From: Allopseudospirillum japonicum
GTDB lineage: Bacteria; Pseudomonadota; Gammaproteobacteria; Pseudomonadales; Halomonadaceae
DNA: 55,426 bases
NCBI RefSeq assembly: GCF_900108915.1
Contig: NZ_FNYH01000013.1
Coordinates: 1 to 55,426, forward strand
Reading direction: 5' to 3'
Below are positions 8,414-16,805 of the stretch, one piece after another (positions within the stretch are counted from its first letter, which is position 1; each line of letters starts with the position of its first letter). Under the pieces are notes generated by a model, which saw only the letters and a program-made list of their open reading frames with translations, ran no database searches and was not told where the DNA came from. The translations under genes and the position numbers were made by a program.

Positions 8414-8449
8414 CACCAAGGATGGGTATTCGCCTTGGAGCTTGATGCT

Positions 8450-8755
8450 ATGTATTCCATTTCTGCATTTGCCAAAAAAGTTGGTCTATCGCGCTCTACT
8501 TTGCTGTATTACGAGCAGCAGGGCTTATTGGATAGCAAACGCCAAGCAAATGGTTACCGCTTGTATTCCGACCAAGATGCGCAACGTTTGTATTTGCTGC
8601 AACAACTGCAAGCGGGCGGTTTAACACTTAAGGAATGTAAATCCTTTTTGGACAGCAAGGTGCAGCGCACTGTACTTGAAAAGCGCTTGCAGCAGTTGGA
8701 CGAAGACATCGCTAAAAAGCAACAAGCTCGCGCGTTACTTGCTGCTTTGCTATGA
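8450..8755 (+). CDS. MerR-family transcriptional regulator
   Basis: A 101-residue MerR protein. The winged helix-turn-helix starts at MYSISAFAKKVGLSRSTLLY, continues YYEQQGLL, and a coiled-coil dimerisation helix follows (LEKRLQQLDEDIAKKQQA). It stops right after ARALLAALL, with no effector domain or metal-binding cysteines. I chose ATG 8450 because family similarity begins there. Its TGA overlaps the ATG of the methyltransferase (ATGA). Known relatives, as I recall them, are fused to this methyltransferase through a ~40-60 residue linker that is missing here, so the gene looks like the 5' half of a split fusion gene. Confidence 0.85.
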   Translation: MYSISAFAKKVGLSRSTLLYYEQQGLLDSKRQANGYRLYSDQDAQRLYLLQQLQAGGLTLKECKSFLDSKVQRTVLEKRLQQLDEDIAKKQQARALLAALL

Positions 8756-9459
8756 CGGTATTCCAAGGCTTAGAACGCTGGGGGCCAGGCTGTGATACTG
8801 ACACGTTAAAAGCCTTGTCAATGCTGCCAACAATACCCACCAAGATCATTGATATTGGCTGCGGCAAAGGCTTTTCAACCCGTTTATTGGCACAACACAC
8901 CCAAGCCGAGATTGTGGCGGTGGATAACGAGCAAAGTGCGCTGGATGAACTCGGTGAACGCCTCACTGAGCAGGGGTTAGATGCCCGCGTAGTCCTAAGC
9001 TGTGCCAGCATGACGGATCTGCCTTTTTCACCTGAACGCTTTGATTGCATCTGGTCAGAAGCGGCAGCTTACATCATGGGTGTTGAGCAAGCATTAACCC
9101 AGTGGCGTAAATTGCTGACTGATAGCGGCTTCATGGTCATCAGTGACCTAGTATGGTTAACCGATAACCCAAGCCAAGAGGCAGTCGCATTCTGGGAAGG
9201 TGAATACCCAGATATGCAAACCATCGAAAAACGTTTAAGCCAAATGCACCAAGCGGGCTTTGATGTGATTGATCATTTCACCTTAAGTGAACACGCATGG
9301 CACGATTATTATCAACCGCTTAAAGCACGAGTTGCAGAAGTTAAAGCAAGCCTGCCAAATTCAACCGCCATTGCAGATATCGAGCAAGAAATTACGATGT
9401 ATGAAGGCTATCTAGGCGAGTTTGGCTATCAGATGTTTGTACTGCAGAAAAATAACTAA
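8752..9459 (+). CDS. Class I SAM-dependent methyltransferase, copy 2
   Basis: A 235-residue methyltransferase with intact motif I (DIGCGKGFS), acidic motif II (AVDNEQ), CASMTDLPF and the WSEAAAYIMG strand. The substrate is unknown. The start codon overlaps the merR stop, no Shine-Dalgarno sequence precedes it, and translation probably depends on reinitiation after merR. This copy keeps the SAM-binding glycine that copy 1 (110-850) has lost and has a promoter, so it is more likely the working gene. Its first residues, MTVFQGLERWGPG, correspond to an internal part of copy 1. Confidence 0.85.
   Translation: MTVFQGLERWGPGCDTDTLKALSMLPTIPTKIIDIGCGKGFSTRLLAQHTQAEIVAVDNEQSALDELGERLTEQGLDARVVLSCASMTDLPFSPERFDCIWSEAAAYIMGVEQALTQWRKLLTDSGFMVISDLVWLTDNPSQEAVAFWEGEYPDMQTIEKRLSQMHQAGFDVIDHFTLSEHAWHDYYQPLKARVAEVKASLPNSTAIADIEQEITMYEGYLGEFGYQMFVLQKNN
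8752..9459 (+). repeat. Direct repeat, right copy (methyltransferase)
   Basis: Right partner of the repeat at 143-850, same orientation and same 708-nt length. The left edge coincides with the merR-methyltransferase junction. Confidence 0.85.
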
Positions 9460-9512
9460 AATGCGCGACAAACCCCGTACTTTTAGTGCGGGGAGGATGT
9501 CGATGACTTAAT

Positions 9513-11150
9513 TCAAGAGGCTGTCGCTTCCAGCGGCCAATGATCCACATCGATTTGGCTCGGATGTAAATGCCGCTTGGCATAGGCTAAATACACCTTG
9601 TCCTTAACAAAAACCTCAAATAAATCAGGGTCTAGATGCTGATCTTCTACCATACGCTGCATAATGCTTAAGGCTTGCGATAAAGGCATAGGTTGTTTGT
9701 AAGGGCGTTCAGGTGCGGTTAAAGCTTCAAACACATCTGCAATCCCCATAATGCGTGCAGGAACAGACATTTGCTCGCGCGTGAGCCCTTTCGGATAGCC
9801 GCGTCCATCCATACGCTCGTGGTGGCCACCTGCATATTCAGGCACATTTTTAAGGTATTTAGGAAAGGGAAGTTGATCTAGCATATCTAAAGTGACCACC
9901 ATGTGATCTTCCATAATCTTGCGTTCGCGTGCGTTTAAGGTGCCACGACGCACAGAGAGGTTTTCTACTTCGTCCGCTTCTAATAAAGGCCGTGTGTGTC
10001 CAAGAAGGTTACGCCACTTTTGTTGTGCCAAGGCTTGGATACGTTCAATCACTGCATCTGGGGTAAATTCTTGTCCCGTATTACAGTGACGAATCAAAGC
10101 TAAATCTTGTTCAAGTTGCGCACAGGCCGTTTGATAATGCTGTTCTAATGCTTGCAAATAACTGGGATCTGCGACCCCTTTGCGTTCAGCATCTAAACAA
10201 GCTTGTAGATATTGGATTTTTAAATCACGTTGTAAAATTTCAAAGCGTGCGCTAATCAATTCAATACGATCAAACAACCCCTGTAACTTGGTTGATTTTT
10301 CCATAATGTGATGTGGGGTGATAATTTTGCCACAATCGTGTAACCACGCAGAGATACGGATCTCGTAATAATCTTCATCCGTCGGGTTAAAGTTGGCCAG
10401 TGTGGCTAGCTGAGAACGGCTTGCCGCTTCTGCAAGTAATAAGGTTGCATCCGGCACGCGCCGACAATGGGTACCTGTATGCGGAGACTTGGCATCAATA
10501 CCACGCGCAATCACTTGTACAAAGCTATCAAAAAGATGGCGTAATTCTTCAATTAATCTTTGATTGGTCAGTGCAATGGCAGCTTGGGAAGCCAGTGAAC
10601 CAGCAATGGCTTCGTCAACCGTGTCAAAAGCTACCACTTGCCCTTGCGATTTTTTATTGAGCAGTTGCAAAACCGCAATAATTTCGCCTTCGTGGTTTTT
10701 CATCGGAATGGTGAGAAAAGAGCGCGAGCGATAGCCGGTACTGGCATCAAAACGGCGAGTGCCAGAAAAATCAAAGCCTTGAGCATCGTAAGCATCAGGG
10801 ATATTGACAATCTGATCATGCAACACAGCCCAAGCGACTACCATGTGCTCATTGGGTTCGCCATTATCTCTATATAAGCGAATCAAGGGGAAACGTTCGC
10901 CGACCGGTTCGCTCGTGCCTCCAAGGGAAATACGTAGAGAATCATTTTGCACAATCGCAAAACGCAATACATGATCCGGCTCTAGGATATATAAAGTTCC
11001 TGCATCGGCTGAAGTCAACTCGCGCGCACTAAGCAAAATGCGTTCTAATAAACGGGCACGGTTTTTTTCTGAGGATAAAGCACAACCGACCTCGTTGAGT
11101 TTTTGAATCCATTTCCAAAGCTGGGTGTTCGCATCTGCATGTTGATCCAT
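9513..11150 (-). CDS. GAF-domain HD-GYP phosphodiesterase
   Basis: A 545-residue cytoplasmic signalling protein. An N-terminal GAF domain (about residues 20-200) ends in a helical segment, followed by an HD-GYP domain. The metal motifs HDCGK (near residue 271) and HHERMDGRGYP (near 445) are complete, so it should hydrolyse cyclic di-GMP. The two motifs are about 174 residues apart, where typical HD-GYP domains have about 65, because of a long helical insertion (around RFEILQRDLKIQYL). No membrane segment is visible. The gene is divergent from the PilZ protein gene at 11342, a possible functional link. Confidence 0.9.
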   Translation of the reverse strand: MDQHADANTQLWKWIQKLNEVGCALSSEKNRARLLERILLSARELTSADAGTLYILEPDHVLRFAIVQNDSLRISLGGTSEPVGERFPLIRLYRDNGEPNEHMVVAWAVLHDQIVNIPDAYDAQGFDFSGTRRFDASTGYRSRSFLTIPMKNHEGEIIAVLQLLNKKSQGQVVAFDTVDEAIAGSLASQAAIALTNQRLIEELRHLFDSFVQVIARGIDAKSPHTGTHCRRVPDATLLLAEAASRSQLATLANFNPTDEDYYEIRISAWLHDCGKIITPHHIMEKSTKLQGLFDRIELISARFEILQRDLKIQYLQACLDAERKGVADPSYLQALEQHYQTACAQLEQDLALIRHCNTGQEFTPDAVIERIQALAQQKWRNLLGHTRPLLEADEVENLSVRRGTLNARERKIMEDHMVVTLDMLDQLPFPKYLKNVPEYAGGHHERMDGRGYPKGLTREQMSVPARIMGIADVFEALTAPERPYKQPMPLSQALSIMQRMVEDQHLDPDLFEVFVKDKVYLAYAKRHLHPSQIDVDHWPLEATAS

Positions 11151-11341
11151 AAAACAAGCCTCTCAAAGGACGCAAGGACAAAGGTCTATTCTGGCATAAA
11201 AAGGATAAAACGTGGGGGCTGGATCAACCCACAAAAGCTGACCGGCTTTAATGGTGTATTTTTTTGCCAAGGATGAAGCCCTTGCGCCGATACCTTATAC
11301 TTAAGACCATTCCCTAAAAACTAAAAAGCGAACATTTGCCT

Positions 11342-12088
11342 ATGGATACCAAGTCTCTGCTTGATGAACAGGATCCAGAAAAGTATCTCGTAACCCGACG
11401 GGCAGAGATGGCTTACATCCTGCGCACCTTAAAACGTACTCATGCACAACTGAACGTGAGTTTTGCCAGCACTCAACACATATTTGCCAGTATTGTGTTA
11501 GATGTGAATAGTGCTGAAGGGTATTTTCTGCTTGACGAGCTCAACCCCATCCATGGACATGAACGCTTGCTGGCGGGGCAACGTTTTAGTGTGCGTGCTT
11601 CGGATCAAGGGGTACAGATTTTCTTCTCTGGCTGCAAAGTCACCGAAGTGATACCTGCACATGATGGTGCCATGTATAAGGTAGCTTTCCCCACGTCTAT
11701 GATCCACCATCAGCGTCGAGAAGCCTTTCGCGCGCATGTAGGCCGAACCTACCATATTCCGGTACGCCTGAATGCAGCGCATCGTGAAATCATTTTAGAA
11801 GGGGAATTATTGGATATTTCCTCGACAGGCTGCAAAGTGGAATTTCCCTTTTTGGTCACGCCCCCTTTTGATGAGCTGGAAGAATTTGATGAAGTAGAAA
11901 TCGAGGTCGAATCACAAAATATTTTGATCCGTTGTAGCGCAGAAGCGCGTTATGCCAGCTATTTGGAAGAATTAGAAACGACCCATTGTGGTTTTCGCTT
12001 TATCCAAATTGATGGACGTAATCAACGAGAAGTGGACCGTTTTGTGGTTTATTTACAGCGTGAGGCACGACGCTTAGGCCTGAGATAA
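11342..12088 (+). CDS. YcgR-like PilZ-domain protein
   Basis: A 248-residue protein with a YcgR-type N-terminal barrel (residues 1-125) and a C-terminal PilZ domain. The c-di-GMP motifs are HQRREAFRAHV (RxxxR) and DISSTGCKVEF (D/NxSxxG). YcgR proteins act as flagellar brakes in other bacteria; no flagellar genes are in this window. ATG 11342 is preferred over an upstream in-frame TTG at 11336. The gene is divergent from the HD-GYP gene. Confidence 0.85.
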   Translation: MDTKSLLDEQDPEKYLVTRRAEMAYILRTLKRTHAQLNVSFASTQHIFASIVLDVNSAEGYFLLDELNPIHGHERLLAGQRFSVRASDQGVQIFFSGCKVTEVIPAHDGAMYKVAFPTSMIHHQRREAFRAHVGRTYHIPVRLNAAHREIILEGELLDISSTGCKVEFPFLVTPPFDELEEFDEVEIEVESQNILIRCSAEARYASYLEELETTHCGFRFIQIDGRNQREVDRFVVYLQREARRLGLR

Positions 12089-12120
12089 CAGGCGAAAAAA
12101 AGCTCGAAGGGAATCGAGCA

Positions 12121-12148
12121 TTGCAAGCTTGCATGACCTTTGTATAAT
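12121..12148 (+). promoter_or_regulatory. Promoter of tRNA-Arg
   Basis: TTGCAA at 12121-12126 and a perfect TATAAT at 12143-12148 are 16 bp apart, ending 10 bp before the tRNA 5' end. Confidence 0.65.
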
Positions 12149-12158
12149 AGGCGCCCGT

Positions 12159-12235
12159 GTCCCCGTAGCTCAATTGGATAGAGCAATCCCCTCCTAAGGG
12201 ATAGGTTGGAGGTTCGATCCCTCTCGGGGACGCCA
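12159..12235 (+). tRNA. tRNA-Arg (anticodon CCT)
   Basis: A 77-nt cloverleaf. The acceptor stem pairs GTCCCCG with CGGGGAC; the D arm includes AGCTCAATTGGATAGAGC; the anticodon loop reads CTCCTAA with anticodon CCT; the T arm has GGTTCGATCC. CCA is encoded. It decodes the rare AGG codon. A short A/T-rich palindrome followed by TTTTTC just downstream (12236-12253) may end transcription. Confidence 0.95.
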
Positions 12236-12305
12236 AACTAGCTAGTTTTTCTTTGCTAACCCTTGTTTGACATCCCCTCAAGACATCTGGAAATCCCAAA
12301 AAGCC

Positions 12306-13187
12306 CTAAGCTAACAAAGCAGGAGGCGCTTGTTCCATGAGCTTGCGTAATTTTTGCATGGCGTTTTTTTCTAACTGACGGATGCGCTCAGCTGAGACTT
12401 GGTACACAGCGGCTAAATCATGCAAAGTTGCTTTATTTTCTTCTTGCAACCATCGTTGTTGCAAAATATCTCGGCTACGCTCATCTAATTGCTGCATCGC
12501 ATATTGCAAACGATAGCTCGCATCCGCTTCCCAGTTGGCCTGTTCCATTTGATAGGCAGGGTCTGCATTGGCATCTTCCAAATAATGCATAGGGGCTAAA
12601 CTGGTGTGTGTGTCTTCGTCTTCATCTTGATAGCCATCAAAAGCGGCATCTGAAGCTGTCATACGCCCTTCCATTTCGCGCACGACTTCAGGGCGGACAT
12701 CTAAATCTTGTGCAATCGCATGGACTTCATCGCCGGATAACCAAGAGAGACTTTTTTTAGCACTGCGCAGATTAAAAAAGAGTTTTCGCTGGGCTTTGGT
12801 CGTTGCAACCTTAACGATACGCCAATTTTTAAGCACAAACTCATGAATCTCTGCTTTAATCCAATGGACAGCGAAAGAAACGAGGCGCACGCCAACACTG
12901 GGATCAAAGCGTTTCACGGCTTTCATTAAGCCGACATTCCCTTCTTGGATCAGATCCGCTTGTGCCAAACCATACCCAGAATAACTTCTGGCAATATGTA
13001 CCACGAAGCGTAAATGTGCCATAACCAAGCGCCGAGCAGCTTCAAGGTCGCCAAGGTCGTGCAAACGTTGCGCAAGTTCGCGCTCTTCGTCTGCGCTTAA
13101 CACCGGAATGCTGTTGACAGTTTGGATATAGCCATTTAAATCACGTCCTGGCGATAAGTGATCCACAACTTGCAAACGGGTGCTCAT
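12306..13187 (-). CDS. rpoH: RNA polymerase heat-shock sigma factor (sigma-32)
   Basis: A 293-residue sigma-70 family protein, near the usual 284. Region 2 ([20 protein letters not shown], then [18 protein letters not shown]) binds core and the -10 element. The RpoH box QRKLFFNLR, diagnostic of sigma-32, follows, and region 4 ends with the HTH around [17 protein letters not shown]. It lies 122 bp downstream of ftsX in the classic ftsYEX-rpoH order. A TCGAC-GAAA-GTCGA hairpin (13278-13291) lies in that gap and could be part of its leader. Confidence 0.97.
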   Translation of the reverse strand: MSTRLQVVDHLSPGRDLNGYIQTVNSIPVLSADEERELAQRLHDLGDLEAARRLVMAHLRFVVHIARSYSGYGLAQADLIQEGNVGLMKAVKRFDPSVGVRLVSFAVHWIKAEIHEFVLKNWRIVKVATTKAQRKLFFNLRSAKKSLSWLSGDEVHAIAQDLDVRPEVVREMEGRMTASDAAFDGYQDEDEDTHTSLAPMHYLEDANADPAYQMEQANWEADASYRLQYAMQQLDERSRDILQQRWLQEENKATLHDLAAVYQVSAERIRQLEKNAMQKLRKLMEQAPPALLA

Positions 13188-13309
13188 GCAGGAATTTCCT
13201 CACTGGTGAATAGCAAAATAACCGACTTCAAAGATAAAGCTGAATAGATAATCACTGACTTCATTTAAGCTTAAGCTTCGACTTTCGTCGAGACCAAAAG
13301 TTTAACCAT

Positions 13310-14347
13310 TTAACGTGGCTCTATTGCACTAATGTGCCGAGTGACGGCAAGCCAAGCACCTAACCACCCAAGCACAGCACCTAACAGGAGCAGGCTTAAA
13401 GTGTCTTCTTGGTTTAACCCCATGAGGTTGAAATCACTCGCATAGGCATTGGCTAGCGATTGTACAGGTTGTTCTAGCCAGAGCAAGCTTAGTGTCAGTA
13501 AGCACCAAGAAAGTAAGCTACCGCCCAAGCCATACCAAACGCCTGTGTACAAGAAGGGACGACGTACAAAGGCATTGGTCCCTCCAACCAGCTTGACTAC
13601 GACAATTTCTTGCCGGCGGCTTTCAATGGCTAAGCGTATGGTATTGCCTATGACTAAAAGCACGGCAATGCCTAACACAGCGGCTAATCCAGAAACTGCT
13701 TTTTGTCCAAGCTGCATAATATAATACAAGCGTTTGACCCAAGCTAAATCTAATTGGGCTTCATCGACACCAGTAAAGCCTTGTAAATCACGCAAGAGCT
13801 CTTCTTGTTGTTCCAAAAGTAATCCAGATGCTGGGCGCACCACGATCACCGCTGGTAAAGGATTATCTTCGAGGTAATCCAATGCTTCGCCAAAGCCAGA
13901 AAGGGCTTTAAATTCTAATAAGGCCTGTTCCTTTGAAATAAACTGTACTTCACCGACATCCCCACGTTTTTCTATTTGCTGCGCTAACAGCTCTCCTTGT
14001 TCGCTTGTCAAAGATTGTTGCAAATATAAAGAAATTTGTGCGCTACCATCCCAGTTCGAAGTCACTAGCTGCGCATTAGTTAAAAAGAGGTATAAGCCGG
14101 TGGGTAACGATAAGGCAATGGCAATCACACCCAAGGTCATCAAGGTGGCAAAAGGTGCGCGTATTAAACGCAACATGCTATCAAGGGCAACTTGTCGGTG
14201 GTGACGCGCCCAACTACGGATTTGGCTACTTCTTTTAATTTGACTAATCTGCGCACCTGTTTCGCGTTTGGGCACGACTTTTTCAGGACGTGGTGTATCA
14301 GGTGTACGGGTTGCCCCAATGGGGCGTGGATTTTCGCGACGACTCAT
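13310..14347 (-). CDS. ftsX: Cell division protein FtsX
   Basis: A 345-residue permease-like partner of FtsE, which relays ATP hydrolysis to peptidoglycan amidase activation at the septum. A basic cytoplasmic N-terminus (~65 residues) is followed by a membrane segment (TLMTLGVIAIALSLPTGLYL), a periplasmic loop with VQFISKEQALLEFK, and three C-terminal membrane segments. The ATG overlaps the ftsE stop by 4 nt (ATGA), so FtsE and FtsX are translated together. Confidence 0.96.
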   Translation of the reverse strand: MSRRENPRPIGATRTPDTPRPEKVVPKRETGAQISQIKRSSQIRSWARHHRQVALDSMLRLIRAPFATLMTLGVIAIALSLPTGLYLFLTNAQLVTSNWDGSAQISLYLQQSLTSEQGELLAQQIEKRGDVGEVQFISKEQALLEFKALSGFGEALDYLEDNPLPAVIVVRPASGLLLEQQEELLRDLQGFTGVDEAQLDLAWVKRLYYIMQLGQKAVSGLAAVLGIAVLLVIGNTIRLAIESRRQEIVVVKLVGGTNAFVRRPFLYTGVWYGLGGSLLSWCLLTLSLLWLEQPVQSLANAYASDFNLMGLNQEDTLSLLLLGAVLGWLGAWLAVTRHISAIEPR

Positions 14348-15024
14348 ACACCGACCTCCCCAACAAAACCATCTTGCAATAAACGCCCTTGACCTAGCGT
14401 AAGCATTCGGTGGCGCAAGCGACTAATCAAGGCTAAGTCGTGTGTTGCGATTAAGACACTCACGCCGACCTGATTAAATTGCTCAAATAAATGCATAATG
14501 TCTCGGGATAGCATAGGGTCTAGATTACCTGTTGGTTCATCGGCCAACAGCAAGGGGGGTTTATTGACGACAGCGCGTGCAATACCCACCCTTTGTTGTT
14601 CCCCACCTGATAGGCTAATCGGATTTAAACGTTCCTTAGAAAGCAAACCGACCTTGTCCAAAGCGGCCTGCACACGGCGCTTGATTTCCTTAGGTTCCAT
14701 ACCTTCGATGACTAAAGGTAAAGCCACGTTATCAAAGACGCTGCGATCAAAAAGGAGTTGGTGATCTTGGAAAACCACACCAATTTTGCGTCTAAGATAA
14801 GGGATTTGCCCGATACGCATCCGGCTGAGGTTTTGCCCATCGACAAAAACTTGCCCACGTGAAGGGTGTTCAATTTGCATCACGAGTTTAAGCAGTGTGC
14901 TTTTACCTGCGCCTGAATGCCCAGTTAAAAAAGCCATCTCCCCGCGTGCTAGTTGAAAACTGAGATTCACTAGGGCTTCGTGTCCGTTAGGATACCTTTT
15001 GCTGACACTATCGAAGGTAATCAT
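14344..15024 (-). CDS. ftsE: Cell division ATP-binding protein FtsE
   Basis: A 226-residue ABC ATPase. Walker A is GHSGAGKST, the Q-loop lies in VVFQDHQLLFD, the signature is LSGGEQQRVGIARA and Walker B is LLLADEPTGNLDP. It forms the FtsEX complex at the divisome. The spacing of 10 nt from ftsY and 4-nt overlap with ftsX support one operon. Confidence 0.97.
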   Translation of the reverse strand: MITFDSVSKRYPNGHEALVNLSFQLARGEMAFLTGHSGAGKSTLLKLVMQIEHPSRGQVFVDGQNLSRMRIGQIPYLRRKIGVVFQDHQLLFDRSVFDNVALPLVIEGMEPKEIKRRVQAALDKVGLLSKERLNPISLSGGEQQRVGIARAVVNKPPLLLADEPTGNLDPMLSRDIMHLFEQFNQVGVSVLIATHDLALISRLRHRMLTLGQGRLLQDGFVGEVGV

Positions 15025-15034
15025 GGGGTTTCCT

Positions 15035-16069
15035 TTAAGCTTGCGGTGGTTGAGCGTTTTCTTCAGTCACATCAAATAAAGCGCGCACGAAATCTTGCGC
15101 AACAAAAGGACGCAAATCTTCCGCTTGCTCGCCAACCCCAATAAAACGTACAGGAATACCAATTTCTTTAGCCAGTGCGAAAATCACGCCCCCTTTTGCT
15201 GTGCCATCGAGCTTGGTGACTGCTAGCCCAGTTAAGGGAACCGAAGCGTGGAACTCACGAGCTTGATTAAGTGCATTTTGGCCTGTACCCCCGTCGATCA
15301 CTAACAAGACTTCATGTGGGGCTTGTGGATCTAGCTTCTGCAATACTCTGTGTACTTTGCGTAACTCTTCCATCAGGTTGCTTTTGTTGTGTAAGCGTCC
15401 AGCAGTATCAGCAATTAATACATCCATTTGACGCGCTTTGGCAGCTTGCAAAGCATCAAAGATCACAGAGGCACTGTCTGCGCCTGTATGTTGGGCAATC
15501 ACAGGGACTTGATGGCGCTCGCCCCAAGTTTGTAATTGCTCAACCGCTGCCGCCCGAAAGGTATCACCTGCCGCCAGCATCACTTGCTTGCCTTCCTGCT
15601 GGAAGCGTCGTGTTAACTTACCTATGGTGGTGGTTTTACCAACACCGTTCACACCAACAACGAGCACGACAAAAGGGGTTTTGTCTTCTGGTAACACTAA
15701 AGGTTGGCTGACAGGAGTAAGTATGTGTTCGAGTAATTCTTGCAGCTTGGTATAGAGCGCCTGCGAATCTTGTAATTCTTTGCGTTCGACAGCTTCCGTT
15801 AAAGTCTCAATAATGTCTGTTGTAGCTTGGATGCCCACATCAGCCATCAGTAACTGGGTTTCTAACTCTTCTAGTAACGCCTCATCAATATGCTTTTTAC
15901 CTTGTAGCAGTTGGCTAATACCTGCGCCTAAGGAAGCACGCGTACGCGCTAGCCCTTGTTTGATGCGGGAAAAAAGACCTTGCTTTTTAGGTTCGGCTAC
16001 AGACTCTGAGGTAGTAGATTCTGGCGTTTCTGGTGAGGTTTTATCTTTAGATTTTAAAAAGCCAAACAT
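15035..16069 (-). CDS. ftsY: Signal recognition particle receptor FtsY
   Basis: A 344-residue SRP GTPase. A short acidic, charged N-terminus (~35 residues) is followed by the N domain (helices to ~residue 125) and the G domain with VVGVNGVGKTTTIGKL, DTFRAAAVEQL, DTAGRLHNK, TKLDGTAKGG and a final RFIGVGEQAEDLRPF. It docks ribosome-SRP complexes at the membrane. The first gene of the ftsYEX operon here; rsmD, often upstream, is absent. Confidence 0.97.
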   Translation of the reverse strand: MFGFLKSKDKTSPETPESTTSESVAEPKKQGLFSRIKQGLARTRASLGAGISQLLQGKKHIDEALLEELETQLLMADVGIQATTDIIETLTEAVERKELQDSQALYTKLQELLEHILTPVSQPLVLPEDKTPFVVLVVGVNGVGKTTTIGKLTRRFQQEGKQVMLAAGDTFRAAAVEQLQTWGERHQVPVIAQHTGADSASVIFDALQAAKARQMDVLIADTAGRLHNKSNLMEELRKVHRVLQKLDPQAPHEVLLVIDGGTGQNALNQAREFHASVPLTGLAVTKLDGTAKGGVIFALAKEIGIPVRFIGVGEQAEDLRPFVAQDFVRALFDVTEENAQPPQA

Positions 16070-16162
16070 AAAAACTAGCTCCCTAAGCTAGGAGGTGAGG
16101 AAAAAAGCGGACACTGGGGTTAATCCTACCATTGCTGCGGGATTTGCGTTAACGTTCGCCAA

Positions 16163-16194
16163 CAAAAAAGGCCTTTAGTCATCTCTAAAGGCCT
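16163..16194 (-). terminator. Rho-independent terminator
   Basis: A perfect 10-bp stem, AGGCCTTTAG (16169-16178) with CTAAAGGCCT (16185-16194), followed on the minus strand by TTTTTTG. It ends the transcript of the small membrane protein gene at 16256 and separates it from ftsY. Confidence 0.85.
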
Positions 16195-16255
16195 ATCTGG
16201 GGCAAGGATTACAAAAACAAGGTATTGTCATTCCTTTTAGCAAAAACGCTAGCGA

Positions 16256-16411
16256 TTATTTCTGTTGCTGGTCGTTTTGTGCTTGTGTTTTTTGCTGCTC
16301 ATCGCTCTTTTTAAGTTCTGCTTTAAAAAACTTATAAGCATACACTGACATTGCCAAAATCGCGGCAATGACTAACAAGCTCATAAATAAAGGGCCAATT
16401 TCATTATGCAT
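16256..16411 (-). CDS. Small single-pass membrane protein
   Basis: A 51-residue protein with a short N-terminal tail, one membrane helix (FMSLLVIAAILAMSVYAYKF) and a hydrophilic, Lys/Gln-rich C-terminus ending NDQQQK. The ATG at 16411 has a good ribosome site (AAGGAG, 9 nt upstream), and a strong terminator follows, so this is probably a real single-gene transcript. An upstream in-frame start would extend into sequence without coding character. I do not recognise a family. Confidence 0.65.
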   Translation of the reverse strand: MHNEIGPLFMSLLVIAAILAMSVYAYKFFKAELKKSDEQQKTQAQNDQQQK

Positions 16412-16805
16412 TGTCTGCACTCCTTCTCTGATCAGATAGGCTAAACGACTTATTTTAAGCCAGCGGCTTTGCGCATCATACCCCAAGCTCTCTTTATTAG
16501 ACACTGACAATTATCATGGAAGTGTTGCCTTTCACTAGGTGAGATAGGCGGGCATTTGCGGTGCTCTTTGCAAGATCTTCCTAGGGTATTAGCAAACCCT
16601 CGCCCCATGCGAGCAGCGGATGACGGCGAAGCTGTCATACCCTGTTGTCACCTATCCCACGTTGGTGTATTTATCACTGGTGTTTGGGGTAAGGAGCAAG
16701 GCAGGTGCGCAAGGCATAATCCCTAGTGTATACCCGCATCCTATGGTGTAAACTCAAGGTTAATTTTACCCCTCTGTTTTGTGGACACTAAGGAGTCAAA
16801 TATTT
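16412..16805. other. Folded gene-free spacer upstream of zapB
   Basis: No protein gene is supported. Several inverted repeats nest: AGGTGA/TCACCT or GATAGG/CCTATC closing pairs (16537-16548 with 16648-16656), AGGGT/ACCCT (16583-16600), and an 8-bp stem with GAA loop (16620-16638). The arrangement could be a structured RNA of about 120 nt or a leader; I could not match it to 6S, 4.5S or RNase P RNA. The zapB promoter probably lies at 16735-16785. Confidence 0.35.

Noticed and set aside
9470-9490. Hairpin CCCCGTAC/GTGCGGGG as terminator of the methyltransferase
   Set aside because: A stem exists but no U tract follows on either strand, so it is not listed as a terminator.
12159-12260. tRNA-Arg as integration site of the integrase remnant
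   Set aside because: The integrase remnant is 9 kb away and no duplicate of the tRNA 3' end was noticed near it.
15271-15711. 146-codon plus-strand frame
   Set aside because: Lies wholly inside ftsY on the opposite strand; a shadow of the real gene.
16537-16656. 6S, 4.5S or RNase P RNA
   Set aside because: None of the conserved cores I know (for example GGAAGGAAGCAGCC of 4.5S) occurs on either strand; left as an unidentified folded spacer.
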